A stretch of DNA of 64,000 nucleotides, taken from positions 1 through 64,000 of the forward strand of contig JANQIX010000064.1 in the NCBI GenBank assembly GCA_028281925.1, written 5' to 3'. The position numbers and the translations under genes were made by a program. The DNA comes from Alphaproteobacteria bacterium. Lineage in GTDB: Bacteria > Pseudomonadota > Alphaproteobacteria > DSM-16000 > Inquilinaceae. The notes beneath the pieces are model-generated. The model saw only the letters and a list, made by a program, of their open reading frames with translations, ran no database searches and had not been told where the DNA came from. This document shows, in pieces, positions 54,818 to 63,912 of the stretch. Positions within the stretch are counted from its first letter, which is position 1. Each line of letters begins with the position of its first letter.

Positions 54818-55399
54818 ATGGCGAGACCCAAGGAATTCGATCCCCAAGAGGCGCTGCAGAAAGCCATGGGCCTGTTCTGGGCCAAGGGGTATCACGACAC
54901 CTCGATCCGCGACCTGGTTGAACGGACGGGAGTGAACTATTACGGCCTGTACGGCGAGTTTGAGAGCAAGCATGGCCTGTTCCTGGCCGCGCTGGACCTC
55001 TATCGCGACACGGTGACGACCGAGTTGTTGCGGGCGCTGCGGCGCCCGGGACCGGTGCGCGAGGTCATCGCCCAGGCCTTCGACCAGCTCTTGGACATGA
55101 TGAAGACTGGGGACGGCAGCGTCGGGTGCATGATGTGCAACACGGCGATCGAACTGGCGCCGTATGATGCCGACGCCGCGGCAAAGGTGCGGGCGCACAG
55201 GGCACAACTGCAGCAAGCGTTCCACCGCCTGCTGGCCGAAGGGAAAGCGGCCGGCGAACTGGACGAAACCGCTGACGCCGACGCGCTGGCAGCATTCCTT
55301 GCAACCACAGCCTACAGTCTCGGCCTGTTGCTGCGCTCAGGCGGCAGTGATGCGGAGGCAAAGGGTCATCTGGAGACTGCCTTATCATTAGTCCGCTAA
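54818..55399 (+). CDS. TetR/AcrR family regulator
   Basis: This 193-residue repressor has a TetR HTH in residues 1-50 (FDPQEALQKAMGLFWAKGYHDTSIRDLVERTGVNYYGLYG) and a TetR_C ligand-binding domain with two Cys (GCMMCN). It is close to AcuR/YxaF-type regulators with effector domains for small electrophiles, though the ligand is unknown. Two matched operators (upstream of itself and of the next gene) predict control of both. Confidence 0.93.
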   Translation: MARPKEFDPQEALQKAMGLFWAKGYHDTSIRDLVERTGVNYYGLYGEFESKHGLFLAALDLYRDTVTTELLRALRRPGPVREVIAQAFDQLLDMMKTGDGSVGCMMCNTAIELAPYDADAAAKVRAHRAQLQQAFHRLLAEGKAAGELDETADADALAAFLATTAYSLGLLLRSGGSDAEAKGHLETALSLVR

Positions 55400-55412
55400 T
55401 TTTTTTGGCCTG

Positions 55413-55434
55413 TTCCATAGCAGTCGATATGGAA
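55413..55434. promoter_or_regulatory. Second TetR operator, upstream of the AhpD-like gene
   Basis: TTCCATA-N8-TATGGAA is a perfect palindrome with the same spacing and almost the same spacer as the repeat before the TetR gene. It is 20 bases before the next ATG. Confidence 0.78.
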
Positions 55435-55454
55435 AATCGGAAAGGAGAGCCGCG

Positions 55455-56009
55455 ATGTCTTACCTGAGCCAGTCCAAGGACGCGCAAGGCGTGGCTGACG
55501 TCTTCCTGCGCGACTCCGTGCGATACGCGCCGCTGTTGCAGTTCATCGAGAGCGTGATGGTGGGCAGCTCCGCCCTGACAAAGGCGGATCGCGAGATGAT
55601 CGCAGCCCATGTTTCAAAGCTGAACGGTTGCGACTTCTGCCGAGGCGCCCACCGATGGACGCTGATGGCGCTGGATGTCGACGCTCGGACGGTCGAAGCC
55701 GTCGAAACCGACCCTGAGGCGGCAGAGATCGACGACCGGCTGCGACCCATCCTGCGCTTCGCGACAAAGCTGACTGAGCGGCCCGACACGGTCCGCCAGT
55801 CGGACATCGATCGGCTGCGGTCTGCCGGCTGGTCGGATCAGGCGATCGAAGACGCCACCAATGTCATAGCGCTCTTCAACTACGTGAACCGCCTGGTCGA
55901 CGCCCTCGGCATCAAGGGAGACGAGGCGTATTTCCGCCAGGTTGGCGCCGCCATCGCCGCCCATGGGTACACCCCACTGATCAAGTCCGCCCTCAGACGA
56001 GCGAGCTGA
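55455..56009 (+). CDS. Carboxymuconolactone decarboxylase/AhpD-like peroxidase
   Basis: This 184-residue protein has the AhpD-like active site KLNGCDFCRGAHR with C59, C62 and H66, in an all-helical CMD fold. Such proteins are peroxidase-related and use the CxxC pair to reduce peroxides or act as disulfide relays. The ATG at 55455 follows AAAGGAGAG. It starts a likely four-gene unit under the TetR operator. Confidence 0.93.
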   Translation: MSYLSQSKDAQGVADVFLRDSVRYAPLLQFIESVMVGSSALTKADREMIAAHVSKLNGCDFCRGAHRWTLMALDVDARTVEAVETDPEAAEIDDRLRPILRFATKLTERPDTVRQSDIDRLRSAGWSDQAIEDATNVIALFNYVNRLVDALGIKGDEAYFRQVGAAIAAHGYTPLIKSALRRAS

Positions 56010-56049
56010 CTGAAGGCGTCTAGGTACCCCCGACGAGAGGAGATCGATC

Positions 56050-56466
56050 ATGTCCGATACCCTGCAATGGGTCGTCAAAGGCGTCAGCTTCGAAGACGGC
56101 AGCCGGCTCGCCGACTGGACCAGGATCGAGCAGAGCAGCGAGTGGCACTGGCAATACGACACGCACGAACTGACCTTTGCCATCTACGAGCATGACGGCC
56201 AGTACTGGAAGCTCTACCAGGCCCGATGGGTGCCGGACGGTGCCGATGAGTACGCCTATGGCTTCGGCGGCCAGGCCTGCCGCATGGCGCTGGTGCGCTA
56301 TCGCCAGCGCGCCCGGTCACCGCATTCCGGCCGGCTGATGGAGCGCGGGGCGACCGAGTGGGTCCGCACCTACGAAGTCGACGAAACGCTCCACGAGGTG
56401 CGCAAGGCCGGTCGGGCCGATCCGAAGTACGGCGTGCCCTACGGCCCGAAACGGGCCGCGGCGTAA
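56050..56466 (+). CDS. Aromatic-rich cytoplasmic protein of unknown function
   Basis: This 138-residue protein is rich in Trp and Tyr (SSEWHWQYDTHELTF, GQYWKLYQARWVPDG) and in charged residues, with a basic tail. No signal or membrane span, no known motif. It starts with GAGAGGAGATCGATC before the ATG, 40 bases after the AhpD-like gene. Probably co-expressed with it. Not recognised. Confidence 0.75.
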   Translation: MSDTLQWVVKGVSFEDGSRLADWTRIEQSSEWHWQYDTHELTFAIYEHDGQYWKLYQARWVPDGADEYAYGFGGQACRMALVRYRQRARSPHSGRLMERGATEWVRTYEVDETLHEVRKAGRADPKYGVPYGPKRAAA

Positions 56467-56482
56467 GGGCGGGATCAAGGCG

Positions 56483-57220
56483 ATGAACGATCCCGTCTGC
56501 TTGATCACCGGCGTCGGTGACGCAACCGGTGCCGCATTGGCGCGCCGCTTCGCTGCCGGCGGCTATCGGGTGGCAATGATCGCCCGGAACGCGAAGCGCC
56601 TGACCGCCTTGGAGGCTGAAATCGAAGGGGCCCGCGCCTTCGTGTGCGACGTGGGCGACATCGACGCCTTGACGGCCACCATCGCCCGCATCCGGGAGGA
56701 CATGAGGGCGCCCGCCGTATTGGTCCACAACGCGGTAGCCCACACGTTCAACCGCTTCCTGGACGCCGATCCGGCGGATCTGGAGCGGAACTTCCGGGTC
56801 AACACCACCTCGCTTCTCTACCTCGCCCGGGCGCTGGTACCGGACATGATCGCCGCCGGCCAAGGCGCGATCATGGTGACCGGAAACACGTCGTCGCATC
56901 GCGGTGTGCCGAACTACGCCCTGTTCGCACCGACCAAGGCTGCCCAGCGCGTTCTGACAGAGTCCATGGCGCGGGACCTTGGCCCCAAAGGCATCCATGT
57001 CGGCTACATCACGATTGATGCCGCGATCGATGCGACTTGGTTAGGCGACAAATCAAATAGGCCAGGCTGGCTTGAGCCGCCCGCCGACTGGCCGTGGCCG
57101 CGCGACGACTATTACGCCAAGCCCGACGCGATCGCCGCGGAGGTGTTCCACATGGCCCATCAGGACCGGTCGACCTGGGCCTTCGATCTTGTGATCCGGC
57201 CCTTCGCCGAGCGGTGGTGA
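56483..57220 (+). CDS. SDR family protein with Phe in place of the catalytic Tyr
   Basis: This 245-residue SDR has the cofactor motif LITGVGDATGAALA, VHNAVAHTF in place of NNAG, and the active-site run GNTSSHRGVPNYALFAPTK. Lys152 is present but residue 148, where the catalytic Tyr should be, is Phe. Related SDRs with this FAPxKAAQR sequence exist, so it may be a subfamily with altered chemistry rather than a dead copy. It is 16 bases after the previous gene. Confidence 0.85.
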   Translation: MNDPVCLITGVGDATGAALARRFAAGGYRVAMIARNAKRLTALEAEIEGARAFVCDVGDIDALTATIARIREDMRAPAVLVHNAVAHTFNRFLDADPADLERNFRVNTTSLLYLARALVPDMIAAGQGAIMVTGNTSSHRGVPNYALFAPTKAAQRVLTESMARDLGPKGIHVGYITIDAAIDATWLGDKSNRPGWLEPPADWPWPRDDYYAKPDAIAAEVFHMAHQDRSTWAFDLVIRPFAERW

Positions 57221-57275
57221 CGGGCAAATGCAACGGCCCTGCGATCGCAGAGCCACAGCCAGATGGGAGAGAGCA

Positions 57276-57599
57276 ATGGCGCTTTATGGCATCTACGGAC
57301 ACCACACGACGGAGGCTTGCCCCTGGAACAACGTACAGTCGGCAAAGCTCTTGAAATCCCTGGCTGAGGGCGACGTGGAAAAGGCGGCCAAGAGCCACGG
57401 CATTCACAAGATCCTCGGCCAGTACCATTCGGCGCTGGAACACACCTTCCTCTGGGTGGTGGACGCCGACGATCCGCACGGCATCCAGACCTTCTGCGTC
57501 GCGACTGGCGTGGCATCGATCAACGACCTGAAGATTGTGCCGCTGATCACCTTCCAGGAAGGCGTGATCGACGGCATCAAGAAGATCCACGGTCTCTGA
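57276..57599 (+). CDS. Small protein, likely dimeric alpha-beta barrel, function unknown
   Basis: This 107-residue protein (LYGIYGHHTTEACPWNNVQSA, FLWVVDADDPHGIQTFC, then KIVPLITFQEGV) has strand/helix alternation like the small dimeric alpha-beta-barrel proteins. No known catalytic motif. The ATG at 57276 with GGGAGAGCA before it was chosen over a start 16 codons upstream. It is 55 bases after the SDR gene and ahead of a strong hairpin, so it is probably the last gene of the TetR-linked unit. Confidence 0.75.
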   Translation: MALYGIYGHHTTEACPWNNVQSAKLLKSLAEGDVEKAAKSHGIHKILGQYHSALEHTFLWVVDADDPHGIQTFCVATGVASINDLKIVPLITFQEGVIDGIKKIHGL

Positions 57600-57632
57600 T
57601 CCATACCCGGTCGCGACCAATCGCATGATGGC

Positions 57633-57679
57633 CGCCGTTCGCGGCGCCAGGCGGTTCTGCTCTGGCACCGCGAACGGCG
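57633..57679 (+). terminator. Long hairpin after the TetR-linked cluster
   Basis: A stem of 12 bp, one mismatch and 5 bp (CGCCGTTCGCGG outer arm, GCCAG inner arm) with an 11-base loop lies 33 bases after the last stop. No T-run follows, but stem strength suggests a transcript end. Confidence 0.6.
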
Positions 57680-57780
57680 CCGCCCCAATACGCGTATTAA
57701 TCGAGGGTTCATCGCATCGTCACAGCGACTTAACAGGGCCAGTCTAGTGTCACTCTGCGCCGTCATAGGTCGGGTGACGC

Positions 57781-58710
57781 ATGCAAAACGCGGTTCGCGC
57801 TTTCCCCTTGGCCGCAATTCTGGCAACTGCCGCTGCTCCGGCGATGGCGCAGGCCGATAACTCCCTCCATGAACGCTTTCAATTGCTGTCGAAGTCCTCT
57901 CACTGGACGCTGGTGGACGAAGTCGCGGTCGCCTTTCCGACATACCATCCGCAAGGAATGACCAGGGTTGCCGACGCATTCTTCGTCTCGTCCGTGGAGG
58001 TTGCGGAAACCAGAGCAAGCGTCGGTGCGCTCAGCATGGGGTTCGGCTGGGCGCGCAACGCGGGGGTCGGCCATCTCTTCAAGTTCGGTCCTGACGGAAC
58101 CCTGATCGACAGCATCACGCTGGGCGAAGGCAGTACCTACCATCCGGGTGGCATAGACTTTGATGGCGAGGCGTTGTGGGTCCCCGTGGCGGAGTACCGG
58201 CCTGACAGTTCGTCCATCGTCTACAAAGTGGATCCCGAGACCCTTGAAGCGGTCGAGGTGCTGCGCTTCGACGATCATATCGGCAGCCTCGTCTACGACC
58301 CCGAGACGGACCGGCTGCATGGGGTCAGCTGGGGATCGCGCCGGTTCTACGCGTGGCAGCTGGATGACGGCGGGATGCCCGTCGACGTGACGGCGGAGCC
58401 CATCGCCAACACCAGTCACTATATCGACTATCAGGACTGCCAGTATGTGGGATCGGCGCGGATGCTGTGCGGCGGCGTCAACCGGTATGTCATCCCGGGC
58501 GGCGGTGTCTTCACGCTCGGCGGCCTTGAGCTGGTCGACCTGGAGCGCAACCAGCCGGTCCATCAGGTTCCGGTTCCGCTATGGGTCTCGCCGGACCTGG
58601 TCATGACCTACAATCCGGTCCACTGCGAGAGCGCGGCGGACGATCTGCGGTGTTACTTCATGCCCGAAGACGACACGTCGACGCTGTTCGTCTACGAGGT
58701 CCGGGGCTGA
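57781..58710 (+). CDS. Secreted beta-propeller-like protein (DUF6454-type)
   Basis: This 309-residue protein has a signal peptide (FPLAAILATAAAPAMAQA) and repeated strand blocks (YHPQGMTRVADAFFVSSVEV, GEGSTYHPGGIDFDGEALWVP, HIGSLVYDPETDRLHGVSWG), typical of propeller proteins. Two Cys pairs (QDCQYVG, HCESAADDLRCYF) may form disulfides in the periplasm. I believe it matches DUF6454 but cannot confirm. Function unknown. It converges on the LysR gene. Confidence 0.8.
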   Translation: MQNAVRAFPLAAILATAAAPAMAQADNSLHERFQLLSKSSHWTLVDEVAVAFPTYHPQGMTRVADAFFVSSVEVAETRASVGALSMGFGWARNAGVGHLFKFGPDGTLIDSITLGEGSTYHPGGIDFDGEALWVPVAEYRPDSSSIVYKVDPETLEAVEVLRFDDHIGSLVYDPETDRLHGVSWGSRRFYAWQLDDGGMPVDVTAEPIANTSHYIDYQDCQYVGSARMLCGGVNRYVIPGGGVFTLGGLELVDLERNQPVHQVPVPLWVSPDLVMTYNPVHCESAADDLRCYFMPEDDTSTLFVYEVRG

Positions 58711-58742
58711 CGCCATCGCCGTACCGTGCCGCTGTGCCGATG

Positions 58743-59582
58743 TCAGTCCAGTGCTCGGAAGCAGTCTCTGATCCAGTCGATGACGGCACGCGTTGGCGCG
58801 TCATTTTTCAAGTGAGACTGAACGAGCAGCCAAACGCCGCGGCGGTGCGGCAGCTTCGTGACCCGCAGCGTCGGGTCGTCCAGCAATCCGGTGCACATAT
58901 AGCTCGCCAGCACGCCGCTGAACCCCGCTGACTGGATCAGTTGCTTGACCAGCAACTGGTTCTTGGTCGTGCAGCGGGCACGCTGATGCAGTCCGACGCT
59001 CATCAAGTATTTGGATTCCGGCGTGCCATCGAGATCTTGCGGATACGCCACCACAAGATTGCGGTTGTCGGCCTCGGCGTTCTTCGGCTCGAACAGGTAG
59101 AAGACCATGTCGACCAGCTTCGATATCACGAAATCGCCTTTGTCCGGTTGCTGGTACCGGACCGCGATATCCGCCTCCCAGCGCGAGAAATTGACGTTCT
59201 CCGTCGACGCCAGGAAGTCGATCGCCAGGCCCGGATGCTCGGCCAGTAGAGTCCCGAGCCTGGGGGCCAGCAGTTCCGTCGCCAGGGAATCCGTCGTGGC
59301 AATGCGCCGACGGCCGACCAGACCGACATCCCGATCCCCGATCCTGGCGATCCGCTCGGCATGGTTGGCCATCGCCGCTGTCTGGGCGACCAGTTCCTTG
59401 CATGCGGCCGTCGGTTTACGCACGCCGTCGACCGCTTCGAACAGCGTCAGACCCAGATCCTGCTGCAGACGGGCCAGTCGACGGGAAACCGTTGTCTCGT
59501 TGATGCGCAACCGTGCGCCGGCCGCGGCATAGCTGCCGGTTCGACAGACCTCCCGGGCGATACGCAGGTCGTCCCAGTTCAT
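58743..59582 (-). CDS. LysR family transcriptional regulator
   Basis: This 279-residue regulator has an N-terminal winged HTH (MNWDDLRIAREVCRTGSYAAAGARLRINETTVSRRLARLQQDLGL cut into its helices at residues 1-60) and an effector-binding domain of the LysR substrate type. It is divergent from the Cache-domain gene across 185 bases, the usual layout for a LysR target, so it may control that gene. Confidence 0.93.
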   Translation of the reverse strand: MNWDDLRIAREVCRTGSYAAAGARLRINETTVSRRLARLQQDLGLTLFEAVDGVRKPTAACKELVAQTAAMANHAERIARIGDRDVGLVGRRRIATTDSLATELLAPRLGTLLAEHPGLAIDFLASTENVNFSRWEADIAVRYQQPDKGDFVISKLVDMVFYLFEPKNAEADNRNLVVAYPQDLDGTPESKYLMSVGLHQRARCTTKNQLLVKQLIQSAGFSGVLASYMCTGLLDDPTLRVTKLPHRRGVWLLVQSHLKNDAPTRAVIDWIRDCFRALD

Positions 59583-59767
59583 CGCCCCATTATCCGACGG
59601 TCCTGCGAATCCGCAACCAACGGCCGCGTGATCGCTACGTGCAAGATGGGCGGCGATCGCCTAGCTACCCCACTACACGCAGGGAGTGCGGAGCGCCCGC
59701 AAGAAGCGGGGCCGGCGACCGGACACACGGAATGGCGATAGTGAAGACATTTGAAAGGATGTGAACC

Positions 59768-60283
59768 ATGAGACGGAAATGGATTCCCGCATTGGCCGGT
59801 ACTCTGCTGGTCACGGGCGCGGCGTGGGGTGCCGGGGAAGACGGCCAGGCGACGCCGGACGAGGTGGTGGCCATGGTGCGCGCGGCTTCGGCCCTGCTGG
59901 CCGAACAGGGCGAAGCCGGGCTTGAGACCATCCGCGGGCCGGATTCCGCATTCGTGTGGAAAGACAGCTACGTCTTCGTTGTCAACTGCGAGGCTGACTT
60001 GGTGCTGGCCAATCCGGCCTTCCCGGAACGCGAAGGTGGCGATATCAGGCAGCACACTGACTACAACGGATACCAGTACGGGCAGGAACTGTGCGAGGTG
60101 GCGGAACGGCCGGATGGCGGCTGGGTGGAGTATGTCTGGCTGCGGCCGGACGATGCTGAGCCTCAGCGCAAGGTGAGCTACATCGTCTCCGTCGACGGCC
60201 TGCCCTACCAGGTGGGCGCTGGCCTCTATGACGACACCATCAGCGTGGGCGAACTGGCGGCCATGACGACCATGCCCATATAG
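59768..60283 (+). CDS. Periplasmic single Cache domain protein
   Basis: This 171-residue protein has a signal peptide (WIPALAGTLLVTGAAWGAG) and one Cache domain: DEVVAMVRAASALLAEQGEAGLETI, SYVFVVNCEADLVLANPAF, WVEYVWLRPDDAEPQRKVSYI, and GLPYQVGAGLYDD. Such domains sense small ligands but usually precede signalling domains; here it stands alone. It may be a binding protein for a partner encoded elsewhere. Confidence 0.85.
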   Translation: MRRKWIPALAGTLLVTGAAWGAGEDGQATPDEVVAMVRAASALLAEQGEAGLETIRGPDSAFVWKDSYVFVVNCEADLVLANPAFPEREGGDIRQHTDYNGYQYGQELCEVAERPDGGWVEYVWLRPDDAEPQRKVSYIVSVDGLPYQVGAGLYDDTISVGELAAMTTMPI

Positions 60284-60329
60284 GCAGGACGGGTGCGGGG
60301 CCCACGCGGTCTCCACGGGAGATCTCACG

Positions 60330-61514
60330 ATGTATCAATGGGGAGATTGGCTGGTCGACCCAAAGACGCGGCGCGTCAGCCGGGGATCCCAGTTCGTGCG
60401 GCTTTCGCCCAAGGCGATGGGTGTGCTGACGGCGCTGCGCAATGCCGGCGGGGGCGTGTTGACCCGCAGCGAATTGCTGGCGGAGGTCTGGCCCGAGGTC
60501 ACTGTCAGCGAGGAGGTCCTCACACACGCTGTCGCCGAGATCCGCAGGGCATTCGGCGACAGCATCCGCCACCCACGCTATCTGGAGACTGTCCACAAAT
60601 CCGGCTACCGGCTGTTGAGGGTCCCGTCGCCCCAGCCAGTGTCTTCCACCCCGCTGGACCTGGATGCCTATGCCGCCTACCTGGACGGCTGTGAGATGTT
60701 CTTTCGCGGCGGCCCCCAGAATGTGACACTGGCTGCGGAGGCGTTCACCGACATCCTGGAGACGCATCCGCATCACGCGCTGGCTCTGGCCGGGCTGGCC
60801 AAGTCGCTGTTCTTTCTGGACAAGTATTTCGGCATGTCTGGCAACAATGCCGAACAGATCGAACGCTGCGGTCGCAGCGCCGTCGCTGGTGATCAGATGC
60901 TGCCCGAAGCGCACGCAGCGCTGGGCCTCGCTCTATCGGCGTCAGGCCGATACGACGAGGCGCTGTCCAGCTTTGCCGTGTCGTTGACGCTGAATGCATA
61001 TCTGCCGGAGACGCACTATCTGCTCGGGCGCACATGCTTTGCGAAGGGCGACTATCGGCTTACCGCAGCTATGCTCGAGCGCGCGGCGGAATTGCGGGCC
61101 GACGACTTCCATTCCCTTGTGCTGGCCGCCAAGGCCCGTCGGTTCCTAGGTGATGAGGCGCGGTGCCGGGCAAACCTGGTCAAGGCCCGGCAACGGGTCG
61201 ACCTGCGCTTGCAGATCAACCCGAACGATCGCCGAGCGCTCTGCGACAAGGTCAGCTGCATGGTGGAACTGGGCGAGGTGTCCGAAGGTGTTGAGACAGC
61301 GTCACCGCTGCTGCACGAAGCAGATGCCAGCCACTATTACCTGGTCTGCGGGCTGGCCCGCGCAGGGGAAACCGACCTTGCGCTCGACTGTCTGACCGCC
61401 GTTGTGGGCGCCGGATGGTGTCATGGCGACTGGCTGGCACAAGACCGGGATATCGACCCCTTGCGTGGGGAACCCGGTTTCCGACGGCTTGCGGCGGAAA
61501 TGCGGGCGCCCTAG
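60330..61514 (+). CDS. Winged-helix (CadC/ToxR-type) protein with TPR domain
   Basis: This 394-residue protein has an OmpR/ToxR-type DNA-binding domain in residues 1-95 (VRLSPKAMGVLTALRNAGGG, VLTHAVAEIRRAFGD, YLETVHKSGYRLL) and a C-terminal TPR-like array. CadC proteins normally have a membrane helix between; none is seen here, so it is probably cytoplasmic. It follows the Cache gene by 46 bases in the same direction, suggesting a sensor/regulator pair. Confidence 0.88.
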   Translation: MYQWGDWLVDPKTRRVSRGSQFVRLSPKAMGVLTALRNAGGGVLTRSELLAEVWPEVTVSEEVLTHAVAEIRRAFGDSIRHPRYLETVHKSGYRLLRVPSPQPVSSTPLDLDAYAAYLDGCEMFFRGGPQNVTLAAEAFTDILETHPHHALALAGLAKSLFFLDKYFGMSGNNAEQIERCGRSAVAGDQMLPEAHAALGLALSASGRYDEALSSFAVSLTLNAYLPETHYLLGRTCFAKGDYRLTAAMLERAAELRADDFHSLVLAAKARRFLGDEARCRANLVKARQRVDLRLQINPNDRRALCDKVSCMVELGEVSEGVETASPLLHEADASHYYLVCGLARAGETDLALDCLTAVVGAGWCHGDWLAQDRDIDPLRGEPGFRRLAAEMRAP

Positions 61515-61547
61515 CGAACCTGCCCCGGCGCCCGCAAGTCCCGGTCC

Positions 61548-62324
61548 TCAGACCGACTTCATCTTGGTCGACAACACGGCCGCGACTTCTTCGATGTTCT
61601 CGCTCCGCAGATCTTCGACAGTTCCGTCGTCGACCCAGAACAGCGACTTGATGATGGCCGCGGTGAGAGCGCAGTTGCTGGTACAGTGATGGCGCGCCAG
61701 GACAAGCGCGTGGTACTTGCGATTCCTGCCCTTCCGCCCGGTCGCCTTCTTGATGGTGGCTTTCAGCCCGGCCCGGGCCGTCTCCAGGCTCACGGCGAAC
61801 GGCACGGTGGAGAAGGCCTTGCGCGCCCGCTTGGCCCGCTTCTTGGCGATGATGTAGGGCAGTACCGTGTTGGCCACATGGGAGTGATCCAGGCTGCCCT
61901 TCTTGTCACAGGCATAGCTGCCCACGGCCGCATGGATCTGTTCCAGCTCTTGAATGTGCTTGTGCGTCTTGGTGGCCGAGATACCCGCTTGTATGGAAAA
62001 GCCGACGGTGAAGACCATGCTCGCGACCAGCAGCCCGATGGGCCCGGTGCCTGCGATCGTTGCGCCGGTCGCCAGGGCGACCACGCCGGGCGCTCCGGTG
62101 GCAAGCTGCGCAACCGACACGCCGTATGACCCCACAGTGGATACAGCATTGCCGGTCTTCGCCAGCAGGTCGCTCTTGTTGACCACCTTGTTCTGCGGCG
62201 GCGGGGGCAGCGACCCCTGATAGACATCGCCGTTCATGAACAGGTGTTCGGGCTCATTGTCCCCATCGTCGTCCAGGTGGTCTTCGATGACGTCAAGAAT
62301 ATCGAGCGGGTCCTGCATTGACAT
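61548..62324 (-). CDS. Orphan protein with Gly/Ala-rich hydrophobic helices and basic C-terminal half
   Basis: This 258-residue protein has an acidic start (DHLDDDGDNEPEH), a PPPPQ linker, a Gly/Ala-rich hydrophobic stretch (residues about 58-110, LATGAPGVVALATGATIAGT onward) that could span a membrane twice, a second half rich in Lys and Arg (AKKRAKRARKAF, KKATGRKGRNRKYHA), and two Cys in HHCTSNC. No signal peptide and no known family. The layout (soluble acidic start, hairpin-like hydrophobic core, cationic tail) resembles membrane-active effector or toxin proteins, but that is only a resemblance. Confidence 0.75.
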   Translation of the reverse strand: MSMQDPLDILDVIEDHLDDDGDNEPEHLFMNGDVYQGSLPPPPQNKVVNKSDLLAKTGNAVSTVGSYGVSVAQLATGAPGVVALATGATIAGTGPIGLLVASMVFTVGFSIQAGISATKTHKHIQELEQIHAAVGSYACDKKGSLDHSHVANTVLPYIIAKKRAKRARKAFSTVPFAVSLETARAGLKATIKKATGRKGRNRKYHALVLARHHCTSNCALTAAIIKSLFWVDDGTVEDLRSENIEEVAAVLSTKMKSV

Positions 62325-62364
62325 GATTGGTCATCCCTGCTTGGTGGTCAAAGTAACATAAAGG

Positions 62365-62386
62365 CCGACCGGGCAGGCCCGGTCGG
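62365..62386 (-). terminator. Terminator of the asd transcript
   Basis: A perfect 10-bp stem (CCGACCGGGC, AG, GCCCGGTCGG) is followed on the minus strand by a T-rich tail CCTTTATGTTACTTTG. It lies downstream of asd and the ankyrin fragment. Confidence 0.8.
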
Positions 62387-62503
62387 TGGGCGGCAATCAC
62401 TCTTGCTGTAGGGAGAGCCACGATCAGCGAGCGCGCGCGTGATATCAAGCACGAAACGCGTCATGCAGTGACGGTGCTCACACCCCGCACACTCGAAGTA
62501 GCC

Positions 62504-62702
62504 CTATGCACCTTGTGCTGAGAGCAAGGCAAGAATGTTCGGCGCATCACGTTTCCGGCCCGTCCTCGCGATGTCCATCAGCCTCTTACCCTTGCGGTTT
62601 CGACGGTGACGCGATGCCCCGCCCCCCAACAACAGGCGTACCGTCCCGCTTCTTCCCGCCCGGACGGCATCGGACAGCGGCGTCTCCTTCACAGGTTGGG
62701 GC
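62504..62702 (-). pseudogene. Ankyrin-repeat fragment downstream of asd
   Basis: On the minus strand an open frame of about 60 codons has the ankyrin consensus TPLSDAVRAGRSGTVRLLLGGGAS, then NRKGKRLMDIARTG. It runs from the asd stop to a stop at 62504. Upstream its frame continues only as a shadow over asd, and no clear start exists. It looks like the last two repeats of a larger ankyrin gene left after asd. A small translated product is possible but unlikely. Confidence 0.65.
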
Positions 62703-63779
<1,077 letters not shown>

Positions 63780-63829
63780 TTATCAAGGGCGGAGCCGCGA
63801 GGTTCGACCAGGGATTTGGGGTATGGCCG

Positions 63830-63912
63830 CGCCCCGCGCCTCTGCGGGGCGTTCGTTCAGATGCTCGCTACAAGACCGCGCGCGCACCCGCCGACGCCCC
63901 GCAGAGGCGGGT
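63830..63912 (-). promoter_or_regulatory. Alternative hairpins of a putative threonine attenuator
   Basis: Three pairings compete on the minus strand. ACCCGCC/GGCGGGT (arms 63906-63912 and 63886-63892) forms an early 7-bp hairpin. A 16-bp perfect pairing joins 63894-63909 with 63837-63852. The second of these arms can instead form an 8-bp hairpin CGCCCCGC/GCGGGGCG (63844-63851 with 63830-63837, 6-base loop). This shared arm 3 is the hallmark of 2:3 versus 3:4 attenuation. No T-run follows the last hairpin. Confidence 0.55.
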
